DNA from: Streptomyces lunaelactis
Lineage (GTDB): Bacteria > Actinomycetota > Actinomycetes > Streptomycetales > Streptomycetaceae
Direction: 5' to 3'
Assembly (NCBI RefSeq): GCF_003054555.1
Contig: NZ_CP026304.1
Coordinates: 5,828,001 to 5,892,000, forward strand
Length of the DNA: 64,000 bases
Positions 30,544-39,496 of this stretch are shown piece after piece; position 1 is the stretch's first letter, and each line of letters opens with the position of its first letter. Under the pieces are notes generated by a model that was not told the origin of the DNA, searched no databases, and saw only the letters and a program-made list of their open reading frames with translations. The translations under genes were made by a program, and so were the position numbers.

Positions 30544-31194
30544 TCAGACGCCCAACTCCTGTGCCAGTACGGCCGCTTGAACCCGGCTGCGCAGCTCCAG
30601 CTTGGCCAGCAGCCGGCTCACATGCGTCTTCACCGTCGCCTCCGCCATATCGAGCCGGACCGCGATGTCCGCGTTCGGCATCCCCTCGCCGAGGCACGAG
30701 AGCACCTCGCGCTCGCGCCTGGTGAGCGCGTCGAGGACCGAAGGATCGGGCGCGTTCGCGGACCGTACCGGCTTCGGCGCCGCGAACTCCGCGATGAGCC
30801 GGCGGGTGACGGCCGGGGCGATCAGTCCCTCGCCGCGCGCCACCGTCCGTACCGCTTCCAGCAGATCGCCTGCTTCGGTGTTCTTCAGGAGGAAGCCCGC
30901 GGCTCCCGCCCTCAGCGCCCCGAAGACGTACTCGTCCAGATCGAAGGTGGTCAGTACGAGAACGTCGGCGAGCCGCTCCGCGACGACCTGCCGGGTCGCC
31001 GACACCCCGTCGAGACGCGGCATCTGGACATCCATCAGCACGACGTCCGGGCGCAGCTCGCGGGCGAGCCGTACCGCTTCCTCGCCGTCCGCCGCCTCGC
31101 CGACGACCTCGATCTCCGGCGCGCTGCGCAGAATCAGGACGAGACCGGCGCGTACGGCGCTCTGGTCCTCCGCGACCAGTACCCGGATCGTCAT
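30544..31194 (-). CDS. NarL/LuxR-family response regulator
   Basis: The 216-aa protein has a receiver domain (DD-equivalent AED at 8-10, phosphoacceptor D55 in VVLMDVQMP, K in FLLKNTE) and a C-terminal LuxR-type HTH (LTRREREVLSCLGEGMPNADIAVRLDMAEATVKTHVSRLLAKLELRSR). Its start overlaps the kinase stop as ATGA, so kinase and regulator are coupled. The targets are unknown; the neighbouring chitinase is one candidate by position only. Confidence 0.92.
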   Translation of the reverse strand: MTIRVLVAEDQSAVRAGLVLILRSAPEIEVVGEAADGEEAVRLARELRPDVVLMDVQMPRLDGVSATRQVVAERLADVLVLTTFDLDEYVFGALRAGAAGFLLKNTEAGDLLEAVRTVARGEGLIAPAVTRRLIAEFAAPKPVRSANAPDPSVLDALTRREREVLSCLGEGMPNADIAVRLDMAEATVKTHVSRLLAKLELRSRVQAAVLAQELGV

Positions 31195-32435
31195 GCCTTC
31201 CCGTTCCCTTCGTCGCCTTCGTCGAGGGGCAGCTCTGCCCGCACCTGCCAGTTCTTGCCGCCGTCGCCGGTGCTGACCGGGCCCGACCGGAACTCCCCGT
31301 CCAGCAGCGCCACCCGCTCGCGCATACCGACCAGACCCGCCCCGGAGCCGGGGGCGCGCGGCCCCGGCCGGTCCCCGTACGGGCTGGTGATCCGTACCGT
31401 CAGCAGCCGCTTGTCCCGGCCGAGTGCGACCCTGACCTCGCCGGGCGACGCGTGCTTGAGGGCATTGGTCAGTGACTCCTGGATGATGCGGTACGCCGCG
31501 AGCTCGACGGGCGCGGGCAGTCGCAGGTCCGTATCGCGGGTGTCGGTGAGGGTGAACTCCAGGCCGCTGGAGGCGCCGTTCGTCCGTGCCTGATCGAGCA
31601 GCGCGTCCACGCCGGCCAGGGTGGGCGCGGCCGCGGGCTCCGCGTCGTCGCCGCGCTCCCGCAGCAGTCCGATCAGCCGGCGCATCTCGGCGAGGCCCTC
31701 GACGCTGTTCTCGCGGATGACGCCGAGCGCGTCGCGGGAAGTCTTCGGATCGTCGATGGAGAGCGCGGCCGTGGAGTGGATCGCGATCGCCGAGAGATGG
31801 CCCGCGACCAGGTCGTGCAGCTCGCGCGCCATCCGGGCACGCTCTGCGGTCACGGCCTGCGTACGGTCGACCTCGGCGAGCAGCGCGGTCTGCTCGGCGC
31901 GCAGATGGGCCGCCTCGGCGGCGTCACGGTGGGTGCGTACGCTCACGCCGGTCCAGGCGGGGGCCACCGTCAGCACGCCGAAGAACAGACCGAAGAGTAC
32001 GGCCTCCGCGTCCTGGAAGATCACCAGCAGGGTGACCGTGACGGCGGCGGTGGCCACCATGGACACGGCCGGGACGCGGCGTGCGGCGGCGGGTGTGCCG
32101 TAGAGGACAGCCGCGTACACCAGGTCCGTGAACATCGCGATCGTGGCGATGTTTCCGGGGGTGAACTCGTCGGCGAGGATCGTCAGACAGCCGATCGTGA
32201 GCGCGGTGTTCGGCATTGTCCGGCGCAGCAGCTCCGCCCCACTCATCACCGCGAGGGGCAGCAGCGCGAGCGTGCGCGGTCCGGAGCTCTGGCCGTCGTG
32301 GGTGTCCAGACCCAGCGACCACAGCAGCAGGCCCCCGAGGAATCCGGCCACGGCGATGAGCACATCGTCGCGGTGGGGGCGGGGGATAGCGGTCACAGAT
32401 CCATCAAACACGGCGGGCGGCGGGCGGGCCTCCAC
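31191..32435 (-). CDS. Sensor histidine kinase (HisKA_3 type)
   Basis: The 414-aa protein has five or six membrane helices within residues 25-165, little extracellular sequence, the dimerisation/phosphoacceptor box RARMARELHDLVAGHLSAIAIH with H207, and an HATPase domain with GSGAGLVGMRERV near the end. It resembles membrane-sensing DesK/LiaS-like kinases. The start is uncertain: GTG 32435 is the longest, while GTG 32396 (MTAIPRPHRDD) also fits; neither has a strong ribosome site. Confidence 0.88.
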   Translation of the reverse strand: MEARPPPAVFDGSVTAIPRPHRDDVLIAVAGFLGGLLLWSLGLDTHDGQSSGPRTLALLPLAVMSGAELLRRTMPNTALTIGCLTILADEFTPGNIATIAMFTDLVYAAVLYGTPAAARRVPAVSMVATAAVTVTLLVIFQDAEAVLFGLFFGVLTVAPAWTGVSVRTHRDAAEAAHLRAEQTALLAEVDRTQAVTAERARMARELHDLVAGHLSAIAIHSTAALSIDDPKTSRDALGVIRENSVEGLAEMRRLIGLLRERGDDAEPAAAPTLAGVDALLDQARTNGASSGLEFTLTDTRDTDLRLPAPVELAAYRIIQESLTNALKHASPGEVRVALGRDKRLLTVRITSPYGDRPGPRAPGSGAGLVGMRERVALLDGEFRSGPVSTGDGGKNWQVRAELPLDEGDEGNGKA

Positions 32436-32547
32436 GTCCCGGGTGAGGACCGGCTACATCGAAGGATGCAGTGCCACTTCGTCACTGCCGACGACGATTC
32501 ACGGCCGCGCGGCCGGGAGGCTTGAGGAGGAACGAAGGGAGAGTGCC

Positions 32548-33114
32548 GTGATCGTCACGCTGATCGTGATCTGTGAGGTCGCCTTCTGGGTGCTGCTGGT
32601 CGGTGGACTGGCCTTGCGCTACCTGGCGAAGATGCCGCGCCTGGGGGCGGGTGTCCTGCTCTGCGAGCCGCTGCTGGAGGTCATCCTGCTGGTCGTGACG
32701 GCGATCGACCTCAAGAACGGCGCCGAGCCGGACTGGAAGCACGGTCTCGCGGCGGTCTACATCGGCTTCACCGTGGGCCTGGGCCACCAGACGATCACGT
32801 GGGTCGACGCGAGGTTCGCGCACCGCTTCGCGGGCGGCCCGCCGCCCGTCAGGCCGCCGAAGTACGGCACGGCCCGCATGCTCCACGAGTGGAGGACGGC
32901 CGCCCGCTGGATCACCGCCGCGGTGGTCGCCATCGGCCTGCTCCAGGCCGCGATCTGGTACGTCGGAGGCGACGGCGACGTCGGCTCGCTGCGCAGTTGG
33001 CAGGAGAAGATGCTCTTCCTCATCGGCATCAACGTGATCATCGCGGGTTCGTACACGCTCTTCCCGAAGAAGGCGCCGGTGGCGGAGCGCGAACCGGTCC
33101 GGGTCAAGCGCTAG
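32548..33114 (+). CDS. Integral membrane protein, unknown
   Basis: The 188-aa protein has about five hydrophobic segments (residues 2-23, 33-50, 66-80, 126-145, 158-172) and a basic tail (PKKAPVAEREPVRVKR). I do not recognise a family. GTG 32548 has AAGGGAGAG upstream. It is transcribed divergently from the kinase gene and could belong to the same signalling unit, but only position suggests this. Confidence 0.65.
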   Translation: MIVTLIVICEVAFWVLLVGGLALRYLAKMPRLGAGVLLCEPLLEVILLVVTAIDLKNGAEPDWKHGLAAVYIGFTVGLGHQTITWVDARFAHRFAGGPPPVRPPKYGTARMLHEWRTAARWITAAVVAIGLLQAAIWYVGGDGDVGSLRSWQEKMLFLIGINVIIAGSYTLFPKKAPVAEREPVRVKR

Positions 33115-33158
33115 AGCGCGTCCGCCGGGAGGGGCTGAAAGGGGGCGGAGCCCTTTGG

Positions 33159-33731
33159 TCAGCGCTCGCCGCCCGGTACCCAGAGCACGTCTCCGACCTC
33201 CTTGTTGGCCGTACGCGCCAGAATGAACAGGAGGTCGGAGAGGCGGTTGAGATATGTGGCGGTGAGCGGGTTCATCGTCTCCCCGTGCACCTCCAGCGCC
33301 GCCCAGGTCGAGCGCTCCGCGCGCCGTACGACCGTGCAGGCCTGGTGCAGCAGCGCCGCCCCCGGCGTACCGCCCGGCAGGATGAAGCTGCGCAGCTTCT
33401 CCAGCTCCTCGTTGAAGCGGTCGCAGTCCGCCTCCAGCTTGTCGACGTAGAACTGCTCGACCCGCAGCGGCGGGTACTTGGGATCCTCGATCACGGGGGT
33501 GCACAGATCCGCGCCCACGTCGAACAGGTCGTTCTGGACGCGGACCAGGACCCGCACGACCTCCGCGTCGAGCTGCCCGAGCGCGATGGCCGTGCCGATG
33601 GCGGCATTGGCCTCATTGGCGTCGGCGTACGCGGCGATCCGCAGATCGGTCTTGGCGGTCCGGCTCATGTCGCCGAGCGCCGTCGTGCCCTGGTCGCCGG
33701 TACGGGTGTAGATGCGTGTCAGATTGACCAT
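33159..33731 (-). CDS. Cob(I)yrinic acid a,c-diamide / cobalamin adenosyltransferase, PduO type
   Basis: Transfers the adenosyl group of ATP to cob(I)alamin to make coenzyme B12. The 190-aa protein starts MVNLTRIYTRTGDQGTTALGD, the nucleotide-binding signature of the PduO/MMAB family, and has FILPGGTPGAALLHQACTVVRRAER-like sequence with the conserved active-site Arg region, then LNRLSDLLFILAR. It may supply cofactor for the IcmA mutase encoded at 59.9 kb. It converges with the membrane protein gene. Confidence 0.92.
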   Translation of the reverse strand: MVNLTRIYTRTGDQGTTALGDMSRTAKTDLRIAAYADANEANAAIGTAIALGQLDAEVVRVLVRVQNDLFDVGADLCTPVIEDPKYPPLRVEQFYVDKLEADCDRFNEELEKLRSFILPGGTPGAALLHQACTVVRRAERSTWAALEVHGETMNPLTATYLNRLSDLLFILARTANKEVGDVLWVPGGER

Positions 33732-33918
33732 GGGTCCAGCGTAGTTAGGCACCGGCCCGAGGAACACTCGAGTCCCTCCGCGACGGCCGATGGGCCGCAC
33801 CAGTGTGATGTCCGTCATCTGCGACGTGACGCGCATCTCTTCACCGCCACACGGCCCCTCACGGACGCTAATCTCCGCCGGAGAGCCGAAATGTAAACAG
33901 GTGTTAAGGGGTGCCGCA

Positions 33919-34767
33919 GTGGCCAGGAAGCTCGCCGTCATCGGGGCCGGACTCATGGGGTCCGGTATCGCGCAGGTCTCGGCCCAGGCGGGCTGGGAGG
34001 TCGTGCTGCGTGATGTCACCGACGCGGCCCTGACCCGTGGCACGGACGGCATCAAGGCCTCGTACGACAAGTTCGTGTCCAAGGGCAGGCTCGAAGCGGC
34101 CGACGCCGAAGCGGCGTTGGCGCGCATCACCACCACCACCGACCTGGACGCCGCCGCCGACGCGGACATCGTGGTCGAGGCGGTCTTCGAGAAGCTCGAG
34201 GTCAAGCACGAGATCTTCCGTACGCTCGACAAGCTCGTACGGGACGACGCCGTACTCGCCTCCAACACGTCCGCCATCCCGATCACAAAGATCGCGGCGG
34301 TGACGGAACGTCCGGAGCGGGTCGTCGGCGCGCACTTCTTCTCGCCCGTCCCGATGATGCAGCTGTGCGAGCTGGTGCGCGGCTACAAGACCAGTGACGA
34401 AACGCTCGCCACCACGCGGGAGTTCGCCGAGTCCGTCGGCAAGACCTGCATCGTCGTCAACCGGGACGTCGCCGGCTTTGTCACCACCCGCCTCATCTCG
34501 GCGCTCGTCGTCGAGGCCGCCAAGCTGTACGAATCGGGCGTGGCGTCCGCCGAGGACATCGACATCGCCTGCAAGTTGGGCTTCGGCCACGCCATGGGGC
34601 CGCTCGCCACCGCCGACCTGACGGGCGTGGACATCCTGCTGCACGCCACCAGCAACATCTACACCGAGTCCCAGGACGAGAAGTTCGCGCCGCCGGAGCT
34701 GATGCGCCGGATGGTGGACGCCGGTGACATCGGCCGCAAGAGCGGGCAGGGCTTCTACAAGCACTGA
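33919..34767 (+). CDS. 3-hydroxybutyryl-CoA dehydrogenase
   Basis: NAD(P)-dependent oxidation or reduction of 3-hydroxyacyl-CoA. The 282-aa length is that of single-function Hbd enzymes. The Rossmann loop is GAGLMGSGIAQVSAQAGWEV; VLASNTSAIPITKIA and GAHFFSPVPMMQLCELV hold the catalytic His and substrate contacts, and the C-terminal domain ends DIGRKSGQGFYKH. GTG 33919 follows AAGGGG at 33906-33911. It may act in butyrate-type acyl-CoA metabolism feeding isobutyryl/butyryl-CoA interconversion. Confidence 0.9.
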   Translation: MARKLAVIGAGLMGSGIAQVSAQAGWEVVLRDVTDAALTRGTDGIKASYDKFVSKGRLEAADAEAALARITTTTDLDAAADADIVVEAVFEKLEVKHEIFRTLDKLVRDDAVLASNTSAIPITKIAAVTERPERVVGAHFFSPVPMMQLCELVRGYKTSDETLATTREFAESVGKTCIVVNRDVAGFVTTRLISALVVEAAKLYESGVASAEDIDIACKLGFGHAMGPLATADLTGVDILLHATSNIYTESQDEKFAPPELMRRMVDAGDIGRKSGQGFYKH

Positions 34768-34788
34768 CCCTCATCGACCGGTTTGGTG

Positions 34789-34804
34789 TCACCCCATGGG
34801 GTGA
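34789..34804. promoter_or_regulatory. 16-bp perfect palindrome upstream of STAS gene
   Basis: TCACCCCATGGGGTGA is self-complementary and sits 21 bp after the dehydrogenase gene, about 135 bp before the STAS start. It could be a terminator stem without a loop or a repressor site; the zero-length loop favours a protein-binding site. Confidence 0.35.
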
Positions 34805-34939
34805 ATTCGGTATCGGTTCGCTTACAGACGGCAACTTCCTTGCTCAGGCGGCAGTCAGTTGTTGCAAGAACCGAATGAAGACAGAAGACAGAGAACAGAC
34901 CTCAGACACAGGGCACTGAAGCACTCTCGGGGAGCGCAT

Positions 34940-35263
34940 ATGCACATCAGGGGCGACCACGCCGAGCTGGTCGTCGGGGGCCGCCTCGACGTCCGCAGCG
35001 CCGCGGACGCCCGTACGGTCCTGCATTCGGCCGTCGACGACGGAGTCGGCGACCTGGTGCTCGACCTGACCGATCTCGACTCCTGGGACGCCACCGGGCT
35101 CGGGGTCATCATGGGCGCACACCGCCGGGCCGGCCGGTGCGGCCGCCGGCTGGTGCTGCGCGGCGTACCGCCACAGATGCAGCGACTGCTGGTGGCCACC
35201 CGGCTGCATCGCATTCTTGCCATCGAAGGCGGCATCGCTGCCGAATCGCTCCCTCGGGTGTGA
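34940..35263 (+). CDS. STAS-domain protein (anti-sigma factor antagonist family)
   Basis: The 107-aa protein is a single STAS domain of the SpoIIAA/BldG type: AELVVGGRLDVRSAADAR, DLVLDLTDLDSWDATGLGVIMGAHRRA and LVLRGVPPQMQRLL. The segment DSWDATGLGV carries a Thr at the position usually holding the phosphorylatable Ser (DSSGLG), so kinase control is possible but altered. ATG 34940 has GGGGAG upstream. No anti-sigma kinase or sigma gene is adjacent. Confidence 0.85.
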   Translation: MHIRGDHAELVVGGRLDVRSAADARTVLHSAVDDGVGDLVLDLTDLDSWDATGLGVIMGAHRRAGRCGRRLVLRGVPPQMQRLLVATRLHRILAIEGGIAAESLPRV

Positions 35264-35520
35264 ACCGTACGACGCTCGCAATCCTCACGAGACTGTGACG
35301 TCACGGGCGGGGCGGCACCCCGCGCGTGCGGAGATACTGAGCGAAGGTCTATGGTTCGGTCGCCTCCCGATTCGACATACCCAAGCGGTGGGCACCGGAC
35401 CGAAGCGACAGCGGGGCGTGCAGAAAGGCCGGGAGGGACATCCGCACGCGGCTCCGCCACCAGGAATCAACGATCTTGGCGGGGACGAAGCTCAGCGAAG
35501 CGCATCTGGGGGGCACTGAC

Positions 35521-38004
35521 ATGGACAACGACACCTTCGGCGATGACGCGGGACAGCCGCGCCCGCCGCGCGACGCCGCCGCCTCGGCGCCGGACTACGG
35601 ACAGTCCACGCCGGCGCTCGCCCGTACCGTCCAGCTCGTCTCGGGCGACTTCCTGCTCACGGTCAATCCCGTCGACGGCAGCGAGATAGAACCCTGCCCG
35701 CCGGGGGAGCGGCCCGCGCCACCCGCACGGCACAGCGCCGAGGAGCGCACCGAGCTGCTGCGCGCGGCGCAGCCGCCGCTGCCGGCCGGGCCTCCCGCGC
35801 CGCCGCTCCCGCTGCTGGAGCGCGACGAGGAGCGCCAGCGGCTCGTACGGCTGCTGGGCCGCGGCCGCTCCGTACGGCTCACCGGCCCCGCCGGCTCCGG
35901 GCGCAGCGCCCTGCTCGACGCCGTCGCCGAGGAGTGCGCGAATCTCGCGCCCGACGGTGTCGTACGTCTCAACGGCCATCACCGCACCCCCACCGAGCTG
36001 CTCCACAACCTCTTCGCCGTCGTCCACAAGGCGCCGCGGTACAGGCAGGACCGGGCCGGGCTGCTCGAGCTCGTACGCGGCATCGGCGCGATCGTCGTCC
36101 TCGACGACCTGGAGTTCGGCGGCAGCGCCCTCGGCGAGCTGCTGGACGCCGCGCCCGAGTGCGCCTTCCTGGTCGCCGCCACCCCCGACATCGCCGCGCC
36201 CGCCGCGGACTCGCACCTCGAAGAGGTCTTCCTCGGCGGTCTCGGCCGCAGCGCCTCGCTGGAGCTGCTGCAGCGCACCGTGGACCGGCCGCTCACCGAG
36301 GACGAGACGAACTGGGCGGGCGACCTCTGGTTCGAGTCCGAGGGCCTGCCGCTGCGCTTCATACAAGCGGGCGCGCTGCTGCGGCAGGGCGACGCCCTGC
36401 GCAGCGACCCGGAGGACCTCGAGTCGTACAACGCCTTCGGCGCCGCAGAGGGCGCCGACATACCACTGCCGACGCTGGGAGAGGGTGCCGCGCCCGCAGC
36501 GCTGCTCGCCTCCCGCCTCGGCGAGTCCGCCCGCGAGACCCTGCGCTTCGCCGTCGCGCTCGGCGGCGAGGTGCCGCATCAGGCGCATCTGCCGGCGCTC
36601 GTCGGCGACACCCACGCGGACGCGGCCCTCGGCGAGCTGATGAACTGCGGGCTGCTCTCCCCGGCCGGCACGCGCTACCGGCTCGCGGCCGGGGTGATCG
36701 CCCAGCTGGCGGAGAAGGGGTACGCCGATGAAGCGGCGGCCCACGCCCACACCGCCGCCCAGCACTACGCCTGGTGGGCCGGGCACCCCTCGGTCACGCC
36801 CGAGCGGGCCGTGGCCGAGGCGGACGCCGTACTGGCGGCCCTCACCGCGCTCGTGCAGGGGCAGGGGGCGCCTCCCGGGGGCGGCGCCGGGGGAGAGGCC
36901 GGGCACTCCAGCGCGGCCGTACTGCTCGCCCGCAGCGCCGCGCCCGCCTTCGCGGCGGGGCAGCACTGGAGCGCCTGGGAGCGGGTCCTGCGGGTCGGCT
37001 CCGAAGCGGCCCGCATAGCGGGTGAAGTGGCCGAAGAGGCGTATTTCCACCACGAGTTGGGCGTCCTCGCCCTCTGCACCGGCAACCTGGACCGGGCACG
37101 GGCCGAGCTGGAGGCCTCGATCGGCATGCGCGGAGCGCTCGCCGACAAGGCCGGCACCGTCGCGGGACGCAGGGCGCTGGCGCTCGTCGCGGACCGTGCA
37201 GGCGGCCCGGTGCTCGGCGGACGCACCCCGGCGGGCGAGGAGGTGCCGGCCGCGCGCTACGAGGAGTCGGCGTCGCCGCCCGGAGGCGTACCGGCAGCGG
37301 TGCCGCTCGCCGAACTGGGGCAGGTATCGGGACCGGGTTCGGTGGGACGGTCGAAGACCCCGGACGAGCCCGCGACGCTCGTGTCGCGTCGGCAGACGCC
37401 GGGGGACGGCACGCGGCCGAGCCGCCGTCTTTCGTTCATCGGCGGCGCCCGGCGCAACCTGGTCGCCGCGGGCGCGGGCGCGCTGCTCGCCGCGGTGCTG
37501 GGCACGGTGGTGACGCTGGGGGCGACCTCGGACAAGCAGGACCCGCCGGCCGGGCAGGTCAGAAACGGCCAGACCGCGAACGAGGACGACGCACAGGACG
37601 GCCTGAACGCGGACGAGCCGGGCGGCGGTTCGACCAAGAGCCCGGGCGACGGCCCTAAGAACCCGGACCCGGTGACGCCGGGGGCGAGCACGTCGTCGGG
37701 GGATGCGTCGACGCCGGGCGGGAGGCCGTCGCCGAGTTCGTCGCGGCCGGGTGGTGAGCCGTCGACGCCGAGTAAGCCGCCGACGAAGCCGACCCCGACC
37801 ACGTCGGGTAGGCCGACGCCGTCCAACACGCCCTCGGGGTCGCCGACGCCGTCCAGCACGTCGTCCACCGGCAGCCCCTCGCCGTCGACCTCTACGTCCA
37901 CTCCCAGCAGCGGCGGCGGCGGTGCACCCGGGACCTCGGCCAGCGCTCCGATCACGACCGGCGGCGCGCCGTCGGGCTCCAGCAGCAGCGCGTCGGTCAT
38001 CTGA
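35521..38004 (+). CDS. Membrane-anchored P-loop (STAND-like) protein with mucin-like tail
   Basis: The 827-aa protein has an N-terminal disordered stretch (1-95), a P-loop ATPase-like domain (about 100-420: LTGPAGSGRSALLDAV at 120-135, IVVLDDLEF, LVAATPDIA), a helical repeat region with TPR-like character (about 430-570), one transmembrane helix (about 646-668, LVAAGAGALLAAVLGTVVTL), and about 155 residues of Pro/Ser/Thr/Gly-rich sequence. Orientation is presumably P-loop inside, tail outside. Walker A ends G-R-S, so the Lys is Arg128. The layout suggests a signal or stress sensor. ATG 35521 has a G-rich site (35508-35513). I know no assigned function. Confidence 0.75.
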   Translation: MDNDTFGDDAGQPRPPRDAAASAPDYGQSTPALARTVQLVSGDFLLTVNPVDGSEIEPCPPGERPAPPARHSAEERTELLRAAQPPLPAGPPAPPLPLLERDEERQRLVRLLGRGRSVRLTGPAGSGRSALLDAVAEECANLAPDGVVRLNGHHRTPTELLHNLFAVVHKAPRYRQDRAGLLELVRGIGAIVVLDDLEFGGSALGELLDAAPECAFLVAATPDIAAPAADSHLEEVFLGGLGRSASLELLQRTVDRPLTEDETNWAGDLWFESEGLPLRFIQAGALLRQGDALRSDPEDLESYNAFGAAEGADIPLPTLGEGAAPAALLASRLGESARETLRFAVALGGEVPHQAHLPALVGDTHADAALGELMNCGLLSPAGTRYRLAAGVIAQLAEKGYADEAAAHAHTAAQHYAWWAGHPSVTPERAVAEADAVLAALTALVQGQGAPPGGGAGGEAGHSSAAVLLARSAAPAFAAGQHWSAWERVLRVGSEAARIAGEVAEEAYFHHELGVLALCTGNLDRARAELEASIGMRGALADKAGTVAGRRALALVADRAGGPVLGGRTPAGEEVPAARYEESASPPGGVPAAVPLAELGQVSGPGSVGRSKTPDEPATLVSRRQTPGDGTRPSRRLSFIGGARRNLVAAGAGALLAAVLGTVVTLGATSDKQDPPAGQVRNGQTANEDDAQDGLNADEPGGGSTKSPGDGPKNPDPVTPGASTSSGDASTPGGRPSPSSSRPGGEPSTPSKPPTKPTPTTSGRPTPSNTPSGSPTPSSTSSTGSPSPSTSTSTPSSGGGGAPGTSASAPITTGGAPSGSSSSASVI

Positions 38005-38051
38005 CGGACGCGGGGCGCGGGCTCTTGCGGGGCTCCGCCCCGGACCCCGCG

Positions 38052-38073
38052 CCTCAAACGCCGGCGGGGCTGG
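38052..38073. repeat. Dispersed palindromic repeat, partial copy
   Basis: CCTCAAACGCCGGCGGGGCT with its GC-rich left flank (CTCCGCCCCGGACCCCGCG) matches the repeats at 47.2 kb and 61.6 kb. Here only one arm is kept. Confidence 0.6.
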
Positions 38074-38121
38074 AGCAGCCGAAGTCAGTACGGGGATCCG
38101 GGCCCCCGGATCAGCGCCGGT

Positions 38122-38784
38122 TCAGAACAGCCGCAGCTTGTCGTCCTCGATGCCCCGCAGCGCGTCGTAGTCCAGCACCACGCACCCGATCCCGCGGTCC
38201 GTCGCCAGCACCCGGGCCTGCGGCTTGATCTCCTGTGCCGCGAACACGCCCTTCACCGGCGCCAGATGCGGGTCCCTGTTCAGCAGCTCCAGATAGCGCG
38301 TGAGCTGCTCCACGCCGTCGATCTCGCCGCGTCGCTTGATCTCCACCGCCACCGTCGCGCCGTCCGAGTCCCGGCACAGGATGTCCACCGGGCCGATGGC
38401 CGTGGGGTATTCGCGCCGGATCAGGCTGTATCCCTGGCCGAGTGTCTCGATCCGGTCGGCGAGGAGCTCCTGGAGGTGCGCTTCCACGCCGTCCTTGATG
38501 AGGCCGGGGTCCACACCGAGCTCGTGCGACGAGTCATGGAGGATTTCCTCCATCGTAATGATCAGTTTCTCGCCCGCTTTGTTCACGACGGTCCACACAC
38601 TGCCGTCGCCCTCCTTCAGAGTGCAGGGAGGGGACATCCAGTTCAGTGGTTTGTACGCCCTGTCATCCGCGTGGATGGAGACGCTGCCGTCTGCCTTGAC
38701 CAGGATGAGACGGGGGGCGGAGGGCAGGTGGGCGGTGAGCCGGCCCGCGTAGTCCACGGAGCAGCGGGCGATGACAAGACGCAT
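38122..38784 (-). CDS. nucS: Endonuclease NucS/EndoMS (non-canonical mismatch repair)
   Basis: Cuts both strands at mismatches; it is the main mismatch-repair nuclease in MutS-less actinobacteria. The 220-aa protein begins [16 protein letters not shown] and has an N-terminal beta domain and a RecB-like nuclease domain with D134 (GPVDILCRD), E148 and K150 (AVEIKRRG). The last residues DDKLRLF form the clamp-binding tail known in this family. No upstream ribosome site is obvious at ATG 38784, but the conserved N-terminus fixes the start. Confidence 0.95.
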   Translation of the reverse strand: MRLVIARCSVDYAGRLTAHLPSAPRLILVKADGSVSIHADDRAYKPLNWMSPPCTLKEGDGSVWTVVNKAGEKLIITMEEILHDSSHELGVDPGLIKDGVEAHLQELLADRIETLGQGYSLIRREYPTAIGPVDILCRDSDGATVAVEIKRRGEIDGVEQLTRYLELLNRDPHLAPVKGVFAAQEIKPQARVLATDRGIGCVVLDYDALRGIEDDKLRLF

Positions 38785-39027
38785 GGTCGGCAACGCTACT
38801 CGACGGAAGCAGTTGCGCGCGATTCGCCCCGGAAGCCCCCTTCGTTATTTGGCCGGTTGTGCTCCCAATCTCCTGGTGCCGCCCGGACAGCGCACTTAAC
38901 GTGGAAGCAGGAGGTTGTCGGTCGTGCACTCTGCGTCGTCATACGTCGTTCGTATGCCCTCGTCGTCCGTCGTCCTCCTTCCCTGCCCGTAAGGCCCCGT
39001 TCACCCGGGGCCGCGAGAGGAGAACCC

Positions 39028-39420
39028 ATGTCGCTCGACGTCTCACCGGCGCTGTTGGATCAGGCCGAGCGAGGCGAGGTCGATGAAGCTGCTTTCGTCG
39101 ACTGCGTCCGGACCTCCCTGCCCTTCGCGTGGGAGATGATCAGTTCTCTGGTGGCTCAGCTGAAGGTGGACGGCGGCGACTTCGCCGACAACCAGACGCC
39201 TCCGCCGGACGAGCAGGCACGTGGTCAGCTGCTGCGCGCGCTCGCGAGTGACGCCATTCGCGGCGCGCTGCAGCGGCACTTCGGAGTGCGTCTGGCATTC
39301 CAGAACTGCCACCGCGTAGCGGTGTTCCCGCTGGATTCCTCGGTCGACGAGCGGCTGGCCCGCTTCACGTCCGTACGGGCCCAGTTGCTCAATCAGTCGC
39401 CCGAAATGCGCGACTGCTGA
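39028..39420 (+). CDS. SCO5389-family protein, unknown function
   Basis: The 130-aa soluble protein (MSLDVSPALLDQAERGEVDEAAFVDCVRTSLP) is conserved among streptomycetes and next to nucS in this order; I recognise the family name but no biochemical role. It has a helical N-terminal half, an acidic QTPPPDEQ linker and an FGVRLAFQNCHRVAVFPLD beta segment. GAGAGGAG lies upstream of ATG 39028. A terminator follows. Confidence 0.8.
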   Translation: MSLDVSPALLDQAERGEVDEAAFVDCVRTSLPFAWEMISSLVAQLKVDGGDFADNQTPPPDEQARGQLLRALASDAIRGALQRHFGVRLAFQNCHRVAVFPLDSSVDERLARFTSVRAQLLNQSPEMRDC

Positions 39421-39428
39421 AGTCTTTT

Positions 39429-39476
39429 GCTGCCGCTCCGCATCGCGGGAGGTGCTACTGGTGTCGGAGCGGCAGC
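39429..39476. terminator. Terminator between convergent genes
   Basis: GCTGCCGCTCCG (39429-39440) pairs with CGGAGCGGCAGC (39465-39476) around a 24-nt loop. Confidence 0.65.
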
Positions 39477-39496
39477 ACCTCCGTGCGGTTGTCGGT

